Below are positions 33,947 through 43,817 of a DNA stretch of 54,649 bases, in pieces. Within the stretch, counting starts at the first letter, position 1. Each line of letters begins with the position of its first letter. The translations under genes were made by a program, and so were the position numbers. Under the pieces are notes generated by a model. That model was not told where the DNA came from. It saw nothing but the letters and a program-made list of their open reading frames with translations, and made no database searches. Origin of the DNA: an uncultured Bacteroidota bacterium (GTDB lineage: Bacteria; Bacteroidota; Bacteroidia; Chitinophagales; Chitinophagaceae); the NCBI GenBank assembly GCA_903851465.1, contig CAINOI010000021.1, positions 1-54,649 on the forward strand, written 5' to 3'.

Positions 33947-35125
33947 TTAATAGCTAAATACTTCCTTTCCAAAACTTCCATCTAATACTAGTTCCATCTT
34001 GTCAGAAGCTTCCACATAGCCCACCACTTGTGCTTCAATTCCTAAGCCATTTGCAATGGCAATTAAGTGATCGGCAGCGGCAGGATCTGTGAAGATTTCC
34101 AAACGATGGCCCATGTTAAATACCTGGTACATCTCTTTTGTATTGGCTCCTGAATTCGCTTGTATCAATTTAAAAATTGGAGGCGCATCAAATAAATTAT
34201 TTTTCACAATACGCATATTGCCTGGTAAATATTTCATGCATTTTGTTTGACCACCACCACTGCAATGAATCATCCCTTTAACCGCATCAAAATGCTGGGT
34301 CAAAATGGCCTTTACTAAAGGGGCATAAGTACGTGTAGGACTTAGCAATAATTTACCTACGCTAATCTCACCAAACCCTTCTATAGAAAGCATATCCGTC
34401 ATCCTATTTTTACCTAAATAAACCACTTCGTCCTTTAAAGTTGGCTCAAATGATTCTGGAAAAGCAGTGGCATAATGATGCGATAATACATCATGTCTTG
34501 CACTGGTTAAACCATTGCTGCCTAGTCCACTATTGTATTCTGTTTCGTAATTGGCTTTTCCAAAACTGGAGAAACCTACAATCACTTGACCTGGTGCAAT
34601 TAAATCGTTGGTGATTAATTTTGACTTAGGCCATCTTGCAGTCATCGTTCCATTGACAGCAATCGTTCTTACCACATCGCCGACGTCTGCAGTTTCACCA
34701 CCCAAGAATGCAATTTGAACACCAAAATCTTTAAGTGTATTAAAAAAAGCTTGTGTACCATTGATGACCTGACTAATGACTTCTCCTGTAATTAATAATT
34801 TATTGCGGTCAATCGTCGAAGAAAATAAAATTTGATCATAAATACCTACACATAATAAATCATCCAGATTCATGGCAATGGCATCTTGTGCAATGCCTTT
34901 CCAAACAGATGCATCGCCAGTTTCTTTCCAATATAAATAAGCTAAAATACTTTTTGTACCTGCACCATCTGCATGCATGATATTAATATGGTCTTGACTA
35001 CCACCTAAAAAATCGGCATATAATTTACAAAAAGCATGAGGATACAAGCCTTGGTCTAGATCCTGAATGGCGGCATGAACTTCTTCTTTTTGAGCGGAAA
35101 CGCCGCGCTGAGCATACAATGACAT
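33947..35125 (-). CDS. purM: Phosphoribosylformylglycinamidine cyclo-ligase (AIR synthetase)
   Basis: The start is the ATG at 35125 (MSLYAQRGVSAQKEEV), giving 392 residues. An 8-residue extension is rejected. The ADP-forming PurM/AIR-synthetase fold is shown by HADGAGTKSILAYLYW, DAIAMNLDDLLCVG, LGGETADVGDVV and IHCSGGGQTK. It closes the imidazole ring in purine synthesis. It is about 45 residues longer than the E. coli enzyme, which is usual for Bacteroidota PurM. It shares a divergent promoter region with ribF and precedes ftsE by 24 bases. Confidence 0.9.
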   Translation of the reverse strand: MSLYAQRGVSAQKEEVHAAIQDLDQGLYPHAFCKLYADFLGGSQDHINIMHADGAGTKSILAYLYWKETGDASVWKGIAQDAIAMNLDDLLCVGIYDQILFSSTIDRNKLLITGEVISQVINGTQAFFNTLKDFGVQIAFLGGETADVGDVVRTIAVNGTMTARWPKSKLITNDLIAPGQVIVGFSSFGKANYETEYNSGLGSNGLTSARHDVLSHHYATAFPESFEPTLKDEVVYLGKNRMTDMLSIEGFGEISVGKLLLSPTRTYAPLVKAILTQHFDAVKGMIHCSGGGQTKCMKYLPGNMRIVKNNLFDAPPIFKLIQANSGANTKEMYQVFNMGHRLEIFTDPAAADHLIAIANGLGIEAQVVGYVEASDKMELVLDGSFGKEVFSY

Positions 35126-35146
35126 GGCAATAAATTGATTTCCCCA

Positions 35147-35175
35147 CAAAGGTACAATTGTTTTACATTTGTACC
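35147..35175. promoter_or_regulatory. purM/ribF divergent promoter region with palindrome
   Basis: GGTACAA (35151-35157) and TTGTACC (35169-35175) form a perfect inverted repeat around 11 bases. Two oppositely directed -7-like elements overlap it: TACATTTG (35164-35171, plus, 20 bases before ribF) and TACCTTTG (minus, 35154-35147, 21 bases before purM). No -33 TTTG is found at the ideal spacing on either side. Confidence 0.5.
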
Positions 35176-35191
35176 CTATTTACAAGATAAA

Positions 35192-36148
35192 ATGAAGGTT
35201 CACTACGATTTAACTTCCCTACCCCAATTTAAAGACGCTATTGTGACGATGGGGGCTTTTGATGGCGTACATAAAGGGCATCAACAAATCATTCAAAGAA
35301 TGAAGCAGTTGGCCCAAAAAGTACATGGAGAAACCATCATTATTACATTTCATCCGCACCCTAGAAAGGTCATTTCTTCTGTTCCTGGAGAAATTAAGCA
35401 ATTAAGCAATATAAAAGAAAGGGTACAATTATTGGAAGCAGCGGGAATAGACCATTTAGTCATCATCAATTTTGATTATAATTTTTCCAATTTGACTGCA
35501 GAGCAGTATGTGGAAGATTTTTTATACCAGTATTTTAAGCCTAACACGGTGATTGTAGGCTATGACCATCATTTTGGTAAAGGAAGGAATGGCAATATTG
35601 AATTGCTGAAAACCATGGGGGCAAGATTACATTTTCAGGTGGAGGAAATCAATGAACAATTGGTCCAAAATGAAATTATAAGTTCCACCTTAATTAGGAA
35701 TTATATAGCTGAACATGAAATCAAAAAGGCCAATGATTTATTAGGCTATGCTTACCACTTTGAAGGATTTGTAGTTAGAGGAAATCAATTGGGCAGAACC
35801 ATTGGTTACCCTACCGCGAATTTACATATCAATGACGAAGAGAAATTAATCCCTTCAAATGGTGTTTATGCCGTGAAGGTAAAGGGCGTTTGCACAAACC
35901 ATGAACGCTTAGATGGCATGATGAATATTGGCATTCGTCCAACGGTAGATGGACAAAAAAAAGTCATTGAGGTCAATATTTTCAATTTCGATCAAGACAT
36001 TTATGAACAATATATTACCGTCTATGTCTATGAATTTATTAGAGGTGAAGTTAAGTTCGATGGATTAGATGCTTTGAAAAATCAACTACACCAAGATAAA
36101 ATAACTGCTTCAGCAATTTTAGCCAACTACGAAGCAAAATTTGATTAA
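35192..36148 (+). CDS. ribF: Bifunctional riboflavin kinase/FMN adenylyltransferase
   Basis: The ATG at 35192 gives 318 residues, a normal RibF length. A longer ORF would overlap purM. The N-terminal adenylyltransferase domain contains GAFDGVHKGHQQII (21-34), a HxGH-like nucleotide motif, and IISSTLIRN. The C-terminal riboflavin-kinase domain contains GNQLGRTIGYPTANLHI. It makes FMN and FAD in the cytoplasm. The last 4 bases overlap holA on the other strand, so the two are convergent. No FMN riboswitch is seen upstream. Confidence 0.93.
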   Translation: MKVHYDLTSLPQFKDAIVTMGAFDGVHKGHQQIIQRMKQLAQKVHGETIIITFHPHPRKVISSVPGEIKQLSNIKERVQLLEAAGIDHLVIINFDYNFSNLTAEQYVEDFLYQYFKPNTVIVGYDHHFGKGRNGNIELLKTMGARLHFQVEEINEQLVQNEIISSTLIRNYIAEHEIKKANDLLGYAYHFEGFVVRGNQLGRTIGYPTANLHINDEEKLIPSNGVYAVKVKGVCTNHERLDGMMNIGIRPTVDGQKKVIEVNIFNFDQDIYEQYITVYVYEFIRGEVKFDGLDALKNQLHQDKITASAILANYEAKFD

Positions 36149-37143
36149 GACATAATTTTCACCACCAATTCCTTTAACAAATCTGCATCTGTATTACTTG
36201 CATCATTGATGCCTAATACTCGAAGGTTGTATTCATGGATCAGTAAAAGTATTTGTTCCACTTTGGCATAATTATAATGCCTCGTTGCTGCCATCGTAGT
36301 TTTAATGGAAAAGAAATTCAAGCCAACTTCAGCCATGATTCTTTTTTCGTCATTGGTGCCTAATCCATACACAGCGTATAGTTTGCTAAAAAAACCATAC
36401 AGCGTTGGCAGTATCAATTGAATAGGTGCCGCTTTTTGGTTGGATTCAAAATATTGAATCATTTGGATTGCTCTAGAGAATTTCTTGTGTGCAATGGCAT
36501 CCTGGAATTCAAATGCATTGTATTCTTTACTTATTCCTATGAATTTTTCGATATCGTCTTCGGTGATTTTTTTTCGATCACCTAAATTCACCATTAATTT
36601 TTCTAACTCATTTTTGATTCTGCTTAAATCATTCCCAATATGATCCACAATAATCTGTACTGCTTTTGGACTAATTTGGTATCCATTTTCAGCCACCCAT
36701 TGATTCACCCAATCAGGTAATTTATTGTCATACATTTTTTTTGTACTAACAACTACTGCTTTTGTTTTAAGTAACTTTGCTAATACAGAACGACCGTCAA
36801 TATTTTTGTCTTTATGTGCAACAATGAGGATGGTTGATGATAACGGATTTTCTATATATGACGCCAACTTTTCCAAAGCATGCATGTGCTGCGCCTCTTT
36901 CAAAATCACCACTTGCTTTTCTGCAAAAACCGGATAGCGCTTGCATGCATTGACTACTTCAGCCCAGTCGGCATCTTTGCCATAAAAAACAATCAAATTA
37001 AAGGCTTGTTCTGACTCAGGCAACAACTTGTGTTCTGCATACTGCACCACCTGGTCTATATAAAATGACTCTTCCCCTTCAATCCAGTAGACTGCATCGA
37101 AGACGTTATTTTTCCAATTCGATAAAATTTTGGAAATAGGCAT
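36145..37143 (-). CDS. holA: DNA polymerase III subunit delta
   Basis: This 332-residue protein starts at the ATG at 37143 (MPISKILSNW). A TTG two codons upstream gives the longer 334-residue form, which I consider less likely. Its pattern fits the delta subunit: an N-terminal AAA+-like fold with EGEESFYIDQVVQYAE and a degenerate nucleotide site, then LNDISRIKNELEKL-like helices (here GNDLSRIKNELEKLMV) and a C-terminal clamp-loader domain. It opens the beta clamp in the clamp-loader complex. It overlaps ribF by 4 bases at the 3' ends. Confidence 0.85.
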   Translation of the reverse strand: MPISKILSNWKNNVFDAVYWIEGEESFYIDQVVQYAEHKLLPESEQAFNLIVFYGKDADWAEVVNACKRYPVFAEKQVVILKEAQHMHALEKLASYIENPLSSTILIVAHKDKNIDGRSVLAKLLKTKAVVVSTKKMYDNKLPDWVNQWVAENGYQISPKAVQIIVDHIGNDLSRIKNELEKLMVNLGDRKKITEDDIEKFIGISKEYNAFEFQDAIAHKKFSRAIQMIQYFESNQKAAPIQLILPTLYGFFSKLYAVYGLGTNDEKRIMAEVGLNFFSIKTTMAATRHYNYAKVEQILLLIHEYNLRVLGINDASNTDADLLKELVVKIMS

Positions 37144-37207
37144 ACTCAAAGATATACATGAATGGAGTTTTTTTTATATCTTGTGCAAAATAAATAAACA
37201 CATTTTT

Positions 37208-38122
37208 ATGAGTAACGAAACTTCAGGTAACGGAGGCAAAATTTTAATAGGTGTATTGATTGTAGCACTTATAGGTTCTTGGATCTATTTTAGTACTTCT
37301 AAGACTGAAATCATCACCAATTACACAACTCAAGTGAATAACATAGACAGTGCAAAGAATGCGCTTCAAGCGGATTTCATTGCAGTTTCTTCAAAAGCTG
37401 ATTCTTTGACGCAACAAAACACCCAATTACAAGGAGATTTATTGGCTAAGTCAAATGATATTCAAAAATTAAAGTCTACTATCAGCAGTATCTTACAAAA
37501 AAAGAATGCAACAGATAAAGAATTGGTAGAAGCTAAATCAATGATTGCAGAATTAAACGGAAAAGTGGCTGGTTTATTCACTGATTTAGGAAAAGCGCAA
37601 GAAGAAAATAAAGTATTGACTGTCAAGAATGAAGTTTTAACGACTGAAAATACCAACCTCAATACCAATTTGACTTCAACTACAAAAGAAAAAGAAAGAT
37701 TACAAGACTTAGGTTCAACTTTACATGCATCTGCATTTAGTATCCAAGCTGTTAGAATCAAAGATGATGGCTCTGAAAAAATGACAACTTCAGCAAAGCG
37801 AGCTAACACAATTCGTTTGTCTTTTCAAATTGATAAAAATAAAATTACCCCTTCTGGTGCGCAAGATCTATATGTTTGTATTACAGCACCAAATGGTGTT
37901 AGCTTTACAGAAGGCGGCAAAATCAATACTAGAGAAGATGGCACTAAAGCTTATTCAAATAAAATTGCTGTGCAATATGTTCAAAACGCTGTATTACCAA
38001 TTAGCTATGATTTAAAACAAAACGCTAAATTGGTTGAAGGTGAATATTTAGTAGAAGTATATAACAATGGCTTCAAAATTGGTGAAGGAAAAACTACCTT
38101 GAGAAAAGGTGGATTATTCTAA
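37208..38122 (+). CDS. Membrane-anchored coiled-coil protein, unknown function
   Basis: I do not recognise this 304-residue protein, started at the ATG at 37208. Residues 11-28 (ILIGVLIVALIGSWIYF) form a single membrane helix. Residues about 35-175 are a coiled coil with heptad-like Q, N, L and K content. Residues about 180-304 look like a compact beta domain (SFQIDKNKITPSGAQDLYVCI through EGEYLVEVYNN). The order suggests an envelope or periplasmic protein anchored at the N-terminus, in the manner of OmpH- or TolA-like rods. That is inference from architecture only. It is divergent from holA and is followed by a strong terminator. Confidence 0.65.
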   Translation: MSNETSGNGGKILIGVLIVALIGSWIYFSTSKTEIITNYTTQVNNIDSAKNALQADFIAVSSKADSLTQQNTQLQGDLLAKSNDIQKLKSTISSILQKKNATDKELVEAKSMIAELNGKVAGLFTDLGKAQEENKVLTVKNEVLTTENTNLNTNLTSTTKEKERLQDLGSTLHASAFSIQAVRIKDDGSEKMTTSAKRANTIRLSFQIDKNKITPSGAQDLYVCITAPNGVSFTEGGKINTREDGTKAYSNKIAVQYVQNAVLPISYDLKQNAKLVEGEYLVEVYNNGFKIGEGKTTLRKGGLF

Positions 38123-38141
38123 CCCATCACGAACTTATAAA

Positions 38142-38173
38142 AAAAAGCCACTCAAATTTGAGTGGCTTTTTTT
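38142..38173. terminator. Bidirectional terminator
   Basis: AAAAAGCCACTCAAA / TTTGAGTGGCTTTTT is a perfect 14- to 15-bp stem with long A and T tracts on both sides. It serves the coiled-coil gene (plus) and the small unknown gene (minus). Confidence 0.92.
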
Positions 38174-38192
38174 TACTTTTAACCCATCTATT

Positions 38193-38501
38193 TTAATAAG
38201 TCAACTCCATATTGTTGTCTTGTAATTCACTTCCTAAATTCAATAATGAAAAATTATTATAGGATAATGCATAAAACCATAATTGGATGGCTGCAGGTGA
38301 AATGTTCTCAACGAAAAAGTTTACCTTATTTAGATAACTAAATAATTTTTCTTTACAGGCAAGCTCATTTTCATCTGCTACCCATTGATTTAATACATTT
38401 TTGAAATTTGCCAACTCTGCATCCAATAAATGGTCAAATGCATGTAATTGTATCATTTCAGAAACAGCATCATACATTAAAGCTTTGTTACTTGTTTTCA
38501 T
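38193..38501 (-). CDS. Small protein of unknown function
   Basis: With the ATG at 38501 (MKTSNKALMYDAVSEMIQLHAF) it has 102 residues. An 11-residue extension to 38534 is possible but poor. It has no signal peptide or membrane segment and looks mostly helical, with an acidic character and several aromatic residues. I see no recognisable motif. It lies 104 bases downstream of glgB in the same orientation and could be the last gene of the glycogen cluster. It ends in a bidirectional terminator. Confidence 0.55.
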   Translation of the reverse strand: MKTSNKALMYDAVSEMIQLHAFDHLLDAELANFKNVLNQWVADENELACKEKLFSYLNKVNFFVENISPAAIQLWFYALSYNNFSLLNLGSELQDNNMELTY

Positions 38502-38605
38502 AACATAGGGTTTGATTATGATGTAAAGGTCCAAACCTTATTTAAACTAATTGTTAACTTATACCCAGATTTCCACAATGTGTAAAACTTATAAAAAAAT
38601 GTGCT

Positions 38606-40546
38606 TTATATCAATACAACCGCAGCCAATGGAGGCAACTCTAGATGTAAAACCTGCCAAAGATTTGTCCCATCTACCGAAGCCCCTTTCACATTTTTAT
38701 TGTCTAGCGCACCCGATCCCCAAAAAGCTTTATCATCGCTATTGAAAATTTCTTTCCAATTTGTTTTTCCATATACATGTATTGGAAATTGATGTCTTGG
38801 CACTGGTGTCATATTAAACACCACCAAAACAGCCTCATTAGGATCCTTACCAATTCGTTTAAAAGCAATGATACCCTCTTGACGTTGATTCATCTCTACC
38901 CATTCAAATCCACCTTCATCATATTGTAATTCATACAATGCAGGGTATGTTTTATACAATGCATTCAGTTGTTGCACACAATATTTCATACCGCTATGAC
39001 TTGGGTGTTGCAATAAATCCCATTGCAATTCTGACTTAAAATCCCATTCTTTTGTTGCCGCAAATTCATTCCCCATAAACAATAATTTTGCACCAGGGTG
39101 TAAGAACATATAAGCATACAATAATCTAAGGTTTGCAAATTTTTGCCATTCATCGCCTGGCATTTTATACAACATGGGGCTTTTTCCGTGGACTACTTCG
39201 TCGTGGCTTAAAGGCAACATAAAATGTTCGTCATAATAATACATCATGGAAAAACTAAACTTATCCTGCGCCCCAGAACGCATGATTGGGTCTAATTTAA
39301 AATAATCCAAAGTATCATGCATCCATCCCATCATCCATTTCATACCAAATCCTAGTCCATCCATAAATACAGGTTGGCTAATACCTGGCCAATCTGAAGC
39401 TTCTTCTGCTATAGTTTGTATAGCTGGAAAATCTCGGTATAAAGTAATGTTTAAATCTTTGATGAACTCAATGGCTTCTATATTGCCATTTCCACCAAAC
39501 TCATTAGGCTCCCATTGCCCTTCTTCTCTACTATAATCCAATCTTAACATGGAACTCACTGCATCTACTCTAAGGGCGTCAATGTGAAATTGATCACACC
39601 AAAATTTAGCACTACTAATCAAAAAGGACTTTACCTCGCCTCTTTTATAATTAAAAATATAAGAATTCCAGTCTGGATGGAACCCCTTGCGCATGTCTGC
39701 ATACTCGTAAGTGTTGGCACCATCAAACATAAATAAACCATGACTATCATATGGAAAATGAGATGGCACCCAATCCAAGATCACGCCAATCCCTGCTTGA
39801 TGAAAAGCGTCAACTAATGCAGCAAATTCCTGTGGATGCCCAAACCTAGAAGTAGGCGCAAAAAATCCAGCACCTTGATACCCCCAACTACCATCAAATG
39901 GATGTTCCATCACAGGCATGAATTCGACATGCGTGAACCCCATGTCTTTAACATAGGGTACCATTAAATCAATTAACTGACTATAACTATTGTATCTATC
40001 CGGATTGTTTTTATCTGGTCGCATCCAACTTGCTAAATGCACTTCATAGACAGAATAAGGTTGGTCTGTTCGATTTTTTATTTTTCTATCTTCCATCCAT
40101 TGATGATCCTTCCACTCAAAAGCTGTCTGCCATGTAATGGATGCAGTTTCTGGTCTTAATTCCCAATAATGCGCATAAGGGTCACCTTTGTCTAATTTCA
40201 AGCCTTTAAACCCATGAATATGGTATTTATAGACTTCGCCTTGTCCGATGTTAGGAATAAACCCTTCCCAGATGCCCGAAGATTCTAATCTTACTTTTAA
40301 AGGATGTGCCTCATTATTCCAGTCATTAAAATTGCCCTTCACAAATACTGCAGTTGCATTAGGAGCCCATACACTAAAATAAGTCCCGTTAACACCTAGT
40401 ACTTCTATCTGTTTGTTGCCAAATAATTGATATAAGGTAGAATGTGTACCATGTTGAAAAGCATGAATGTCCTCGTCTGTAAAAAGCGAATAATTCCATA
40501 CTGCTTGTGCAGTATCTACAAAATGTATTGCTTCGTATTTAGACAT
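38606..40546 (-). CDS. glgB: 1,4-alpha-glucan branching enzyme
   Basis: This 646-residue enzyme has an N-terminal CBM48 domain (about 45-130; VWAPNATAVFVKGNFNDW) and a GH13 barrel. The catalytic nucleophile is D328 in DALRVDAV (323-330), the general acid is in AEEAS (E381/E382), and the third Asp is in SHDEVVHGKS (D449). It transfers glucan segments to form alpha-1,6 branches in glycogen. The HPFDGSWGYQGAGFF context is family-typical. It is a normal short-type GlgB. The start lies 2 bases after the stop of the GH13 gene. Confidence 0.95.
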   Translation of the reverse strand: MSKYEAIHFVDTAQAVWNYSLFTDEDIHAFQHGTHSTLYQLFGNKQIEVLGVNGTYFSVWAPNATAVFVKGNFNDWNNEAHPLKVRLESSGIWEGFIPNIGQGEVYKYHIHGFKGLKLDKGDPYAHYWELRPETASITWQTAFEWKDHQWMEDRKIKNRTDQPYSVYEVHLASWMRPDKNNPDRYNSYSQLIDLMVPYVKDMGFTHVEFMPVMEHPFDGSWGYQGAGFFAPTSRFGHPQEFAALVDAFHQAGIGVILDWVPSHFPYDSHGLFMFDGANTYEYADMRKGFHPDWNSYIFNYKRGEVKSFLISSAKFWCDQFHIDALRVDAVSSMLRLDYSREEGQWEPNEFGGNGNIEAIEFIKDLNITLYRDFPAIQTIAEEASDWPGISQPVFMDGLGFGMKWMMGWMHDTLDYFKLDPIMRSGAQDKFSFSMMYYYDEHFMLPLSHDEVVHGKSPMLYKMPGDEWQKFANLRLLYAYMFLHPGAKLLFMGNEFAATKEWDFKSELQWDLLQHPSHSGMKYCVQQLNALYKTYPALYELQYDEGGFEWVEMNQRQEGIIAFKRIGKDPNEAVLVVFNMTPVPRHQFPIHVYGKTNWKEIFNSDDKAFWGSGALDNKNVKGASVDGTNLWQVLHLELPPLAAVVLI

Positions 40547-40548
40547 GG

Positions 40549-42402
40549 TTATTTGGTTAATTCAATGACTTGCATGCTCATGGCAGGAATTGAAAATGAT
40601 GCGCCTATTTGATTTCCAGAAATAATATCTTTTCCGCCTTTAAAAGCATTTGTTCTTTCTGTATATTTTGACAAGTTAACATTTCTAGACTTATTATCCG
40701 TATTCATAACACACATGATGGTTTGATTCTTGTCATATCTAAAATAGACGTACAATCCATCCTCTGGAATATATTGCATCATATCCCCTGTCTTAAGTGC
40801 AGATGAATTGGTACGATAAGCCCCAAGTGTTTGAACATAATGCAAGAAGTCTGTCTCATCGATGGTTAATCCTGTTTCAGTAAAGGCATTCTTTTTATCT
40901 CCTTCCCATCCTCCTGGAAAATCAAGTCTTACCCAACCATCCGGATTAGAAATACCTTTCATTAAAATTTCAGAACCATAATATAATTGAGGAATACCAC
41001 GGCAGGTATACAACCAAGCATAAGCCATCTTGGTTTTTGGAATACTTTCTCCCAAAGAAGAATGGATTCTTGTCATATCGTGGTTGTCTAAAAATGTGAC
41101 ATTGTTATTGGCTTTTTTATATAAAAAATCGGACGCCAAAGTATTGTATAATTTGATCACCCCATTTGACCAACCATTGGCCTCGTTCAAAGCTGGCAGG
41201 ATACCTCCAAACAACAAACTAAAATCTGAAGTTGCTTTTAAATTACTTTTAAATGGAAGGTTATAATTATTCTCCACATAATAAGCTTGTGACGCAACCC
41301 CATCCACCCAGCATTCTCCGAATGTAAATATTTTAGGATACTCGTCTAATAATGCTTTATTCAAACGATTCATCACATCCACATTGCAATACTTATAGGT
41401 GTCTACTCTAAATGCGTCCACGCCAAAGGTTTCTACCGACCAAATGGCATTTTGGGTTAAATATTTTTCTACCATCGGGTGCTCATGATTGATATCTGGC
41501 ATCTCGGTGGTGAACCAACCATCAATCATTCGTTTAGCGTCAGCAGCAGCATGGTAAGGATCAAAAACTGCTTGTTCTCTATAATGGGTTTGTGTATAGG
41601 TTGGCCATTGGTGCACCCAATTTTTATCTGGTGCGTCTTGTACTAAAAAATGAAATCTACCAAAATGATTGTACACAATATCTTGAATTAATTTCATCCC
41701 TCTTTTATGTAACCTATCACTTAAAGTTAAATAAGCTTTGTCCCCGCCAAACCTAGTTTCTATTTTATAATTATTGGTTGCAGCATAGCCATGTTCAGTT
41801 CTATCAGGCATATTGTTTTCTACAACCGGCGTCATCCATAAAGAAGTAACACCTAGCTTTTGCATGTAATCCAAATGATTGGTTACGCCTTGAAGGTCTC
41901 CGCCATGTCTTAAAAAGATCTCTGATCTATTTAAGGATTGGTCTTTTAACCCTGGAATTTGATCATTTGTTGCATCCCCATTACTAAATCGATCAGGCAT
42001 TAAAAAATAAATCAAATCGGCTGAATTTAATCCTTGTGCAAAATCAACCCCTCTATTTTTCCTTCTAGTAACTAAAGGCCAATTAAAATTTGTTGTTTTC
42101 CCGTCAGATGTGATTTTAAATTGAATATTGCCAGGCTTCGCCATTGCACCTATTTCTAGATCGACTGCGATATAATGTCCATTTTCAAAATGATGTATTT
42201 TTTGAACTTTCACTCCAGGATAATTGACAACAATAGTTGCTTTATTAAAATCTGCATCTACCGATCTTAATAAAACTTGTACTTTATTGTACTTCATATT
42301 GACAAACCAGTTACTAGGATAGGCTTCTGTAGCAGTTACTTGAACTGATAAAAATAAAAAACCAAGAATGGTTATAATAGGAATATAAAAGGCTCTTTTC
42401 AT
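40549..42402 (-). CDS. Secreted GH13 alpha-amylase family enzyme (neopullulanase/cyclomaltodextrinase-like)
   Basis: This 617-residue protein has a signal peptide (about 1-27, ending VTATEA), so it acts outside the inner membrane. Residues about 28-115 resemble the N-terminal beta domain of cyclomaltodextrinases. The GH13 barrel shows region I DIVYNH (241-246), nucleophile D334 in FRVDTY, acid E363 in FGECW and D442 in DNHD. It resembles SusA-type neopullulanases of Bacteroidota, which open alpha-glucans and cyclodextrins. The exact substrate is open. It lies 2 bases before glgB and 55 bases after the MFS gene. Confidence 0.88.
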   Translation of the reverse strand: MKRAFYIPIITILGFLFLSVQVTATEAYPSNWFVNMKYNKVQVLLRSVDADFNKATIVVNYPGVKVQKIHHFENGHYIAVDLEIGAMAKPGNIQFKITSDGKTTNFNWPLVTRRKNRGVDFAQGLNSADLIYFLMPDRFSNGDATNDQIPGLKDQSLNRSEIFLRHGGDLQGVTNHLDYMQKLGVTSLWMTPVVENNMPDRTEHGYAATNNYKIETRFGGDKAYLTLSDRLHKRGMKLIQDIVYNHFGRFHFLVQDAPDKNWVHQWPTYTQTHYREQAVFDPYHAAADAKRMIDGWFTTEMPDINHEHPMVEKYLTQNAIWSVETFGVDAFRVDTYKYCNVDVMNRLNKALLDEYPKIFTFGECWVDGVASQAYYVENNYNLPFKSNLKATSDFSLLFGGILPALNEANGWSNGVIKLYNTLASDFLYKKANNNVTFLDNHDMTRIHSSLGESIPKTKMAYAWLYTCRGIPQLYYGSEILMKGISNPDGWVRLDFPGGWEGDKKNAFTETGLTIDETDFLHYVQTLGAYRTNSSALKTGDMMQYIPEDGLYVYFRYDKNQTIMCVMNTDNKSRNVNLSKYTERTNAFKGGKDIISGNQIGASFSIPAMSMQVIELTK

Positions 42403-42457
42403 AAATTGCTAATGGATGAATGTTAAATACATCTAAATAAAAGTCATTAAAAAAGGA

Positions 42458-43786
42458 CTAAGCGTCTTGCGATTGCTCTTCTTTAATGATGATAGCGCAG
42501 ACGATGCCTGCTGTTATTAATAAACATCCGCCAATAAGCACAGCCATCAATCGGTCATTGTTTAAATAAGTTGACATGATTTTTCCAAAAAACAAGGATG
42601 CAATAATCTCAGGCAAGACTATAAAGAAATTAAAGATGCCCATGTACATACCCATTTTATTTTCTGGAATGAAACCTGCTAGCATAGAATAAGGCATGGA
42701 TAAAATAGATGCCCACGCAATACCAACTAAGCCCATACTAACATATAAGATATTAGGTTGATCCACAAAATAGACTGAAACCAAGCCCAATCCGCCAATG
42801 ATTAAACAAAGAGTATGGGTATATTTTTTACCAATGCGATGCACCCAAAATGGCAGTGTAAACGAAAAGCCGAAAGTGACTAAATTTAAAATTGCCGATG
42901 TGGTATTAGCATGTTCTAAACCCAATGTAAAAACTTCGCTATTGGTGGCGGGGTCACCATGAAATATTTGTGTTGCTACGCCTGTACTATAATAAAACCA
43001 CATTAAGAATAATCCAGGCCAAGTAATAAAATTAACCAAAGCCAACCTTTTCATTTGTATAGGCATGTGTTTGATTGAATGCACTATTTCTTGAACAATA
43101 CCTAATTGAGGTGTTGTAGTTGTATCTGGTTTTGAGGGATTAGAGGGAGGATATTCTTTACTAGTAATAATTGTGTATAAAACAGATACAAAGAATACTG
43201 CACCGCCAATATAAAAAGACATTAAAATATTCTGAGGTATTGATCCATTGATTTTATCTCTTGACACATCAAACCAATTCGCTAATAGCTGTGGTAAATA
43301 ACCAGCAATGAAAGAGGCCAATCCAATAAACATACTCTGCATTGCAAAGCCAAATGAACGTTGTTTTTCATTTAAATTATCAGCTACAAAAGCCCTAAAT
43401 GGTTCCATCGTAATATTGATGCTTGAATCCAATATCCACAAGACTCCTGCAGCCATCCATACCGTTGGCGAATTAGGCATCACAAATAATAATAATGAAC
43501 TTAAAATAGCACCTATTAAAAAAAACGGACGACGTCTGCCTAATTTAGGATGCCATGTTCTATCACTTAAATAACCAACGATGGGTTGAATAATTAATCC
43601 AGTCATTGGAGCTGCCAACCATAATCCTGGAATTTCATCGGGAGATGCCCCTAAAAATTCATAAATCGCACTCATATTGCCCATTTGCAAACTCCATCCA
43701 AATTGGATGCCAAAAAATCCAAAACACATATTCCAAATTTGCCAGAAACTCATCTTTACTTTCTCGCCAGTATAAGCTGTACTCAT
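42458..43786 (-). CDS. MFS sugar transporter (SLC45/maltose-type)
   Basis: This 442-residue protein has about twelve hydrophobic segments. It carries the MFS loop 2-3 signature GYLSDRTWHPKLGRRRPFF (79-97) and the N-terminal FGIQFGWSLQMGNMSAIYEFLGA typical of the disaccharide proton symporter group (SUC/SLC45-like, maltose-type in Bacteroidota). Its position between glgC and the GH13 enzyme suggests import of maltose or maltodextrin from that enzyme, but the substrate is inferred. It lies 31 bases after glgC. Confidence 0.85.
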   Translation of the reverse strand: MSTAYTGEKVKMSFWQIWNMCFGFFGIQFGWSLQMGNMSAIYEFLGASPDEIPGLWLAAPMTGLIIQPIVGYLSDRTWHPKLGRRRPFFLIGAILSSLLLFVMPNSPTVWMAAGVLWILDSSINITMEPFRAFVADNLNEKQRSFGFAMQSMFIGLASFIAGYLPQLLANWFDVSRDKINGSIPQNILMSFYIGGAVFFVSVLYTIITSKEYPPSNPSKPDTTTTPQLGIVQEIVHSIKHMPIQMKRLALVNFITWPGLFLMWFYYSTGVATQIFHGDPATNSEVFTLGLEHANTTSAILNLVTFGFSFTLPFWVHRIGKKYTHTLCLIIGGLGLVSVYFVDQPNILYVSMGLVGIAWASILSMPYSMLAGFIPENKMGMYMGIFNFFIVLPEIIASLFFGKIMSTYLNNDRLMAVLIGGCLLITAGIVCAIIIKEEQSQDA

Positions 43787-43817
43787 TATTGATATTTAAA
43801 GTTAATCGAATGTATGT

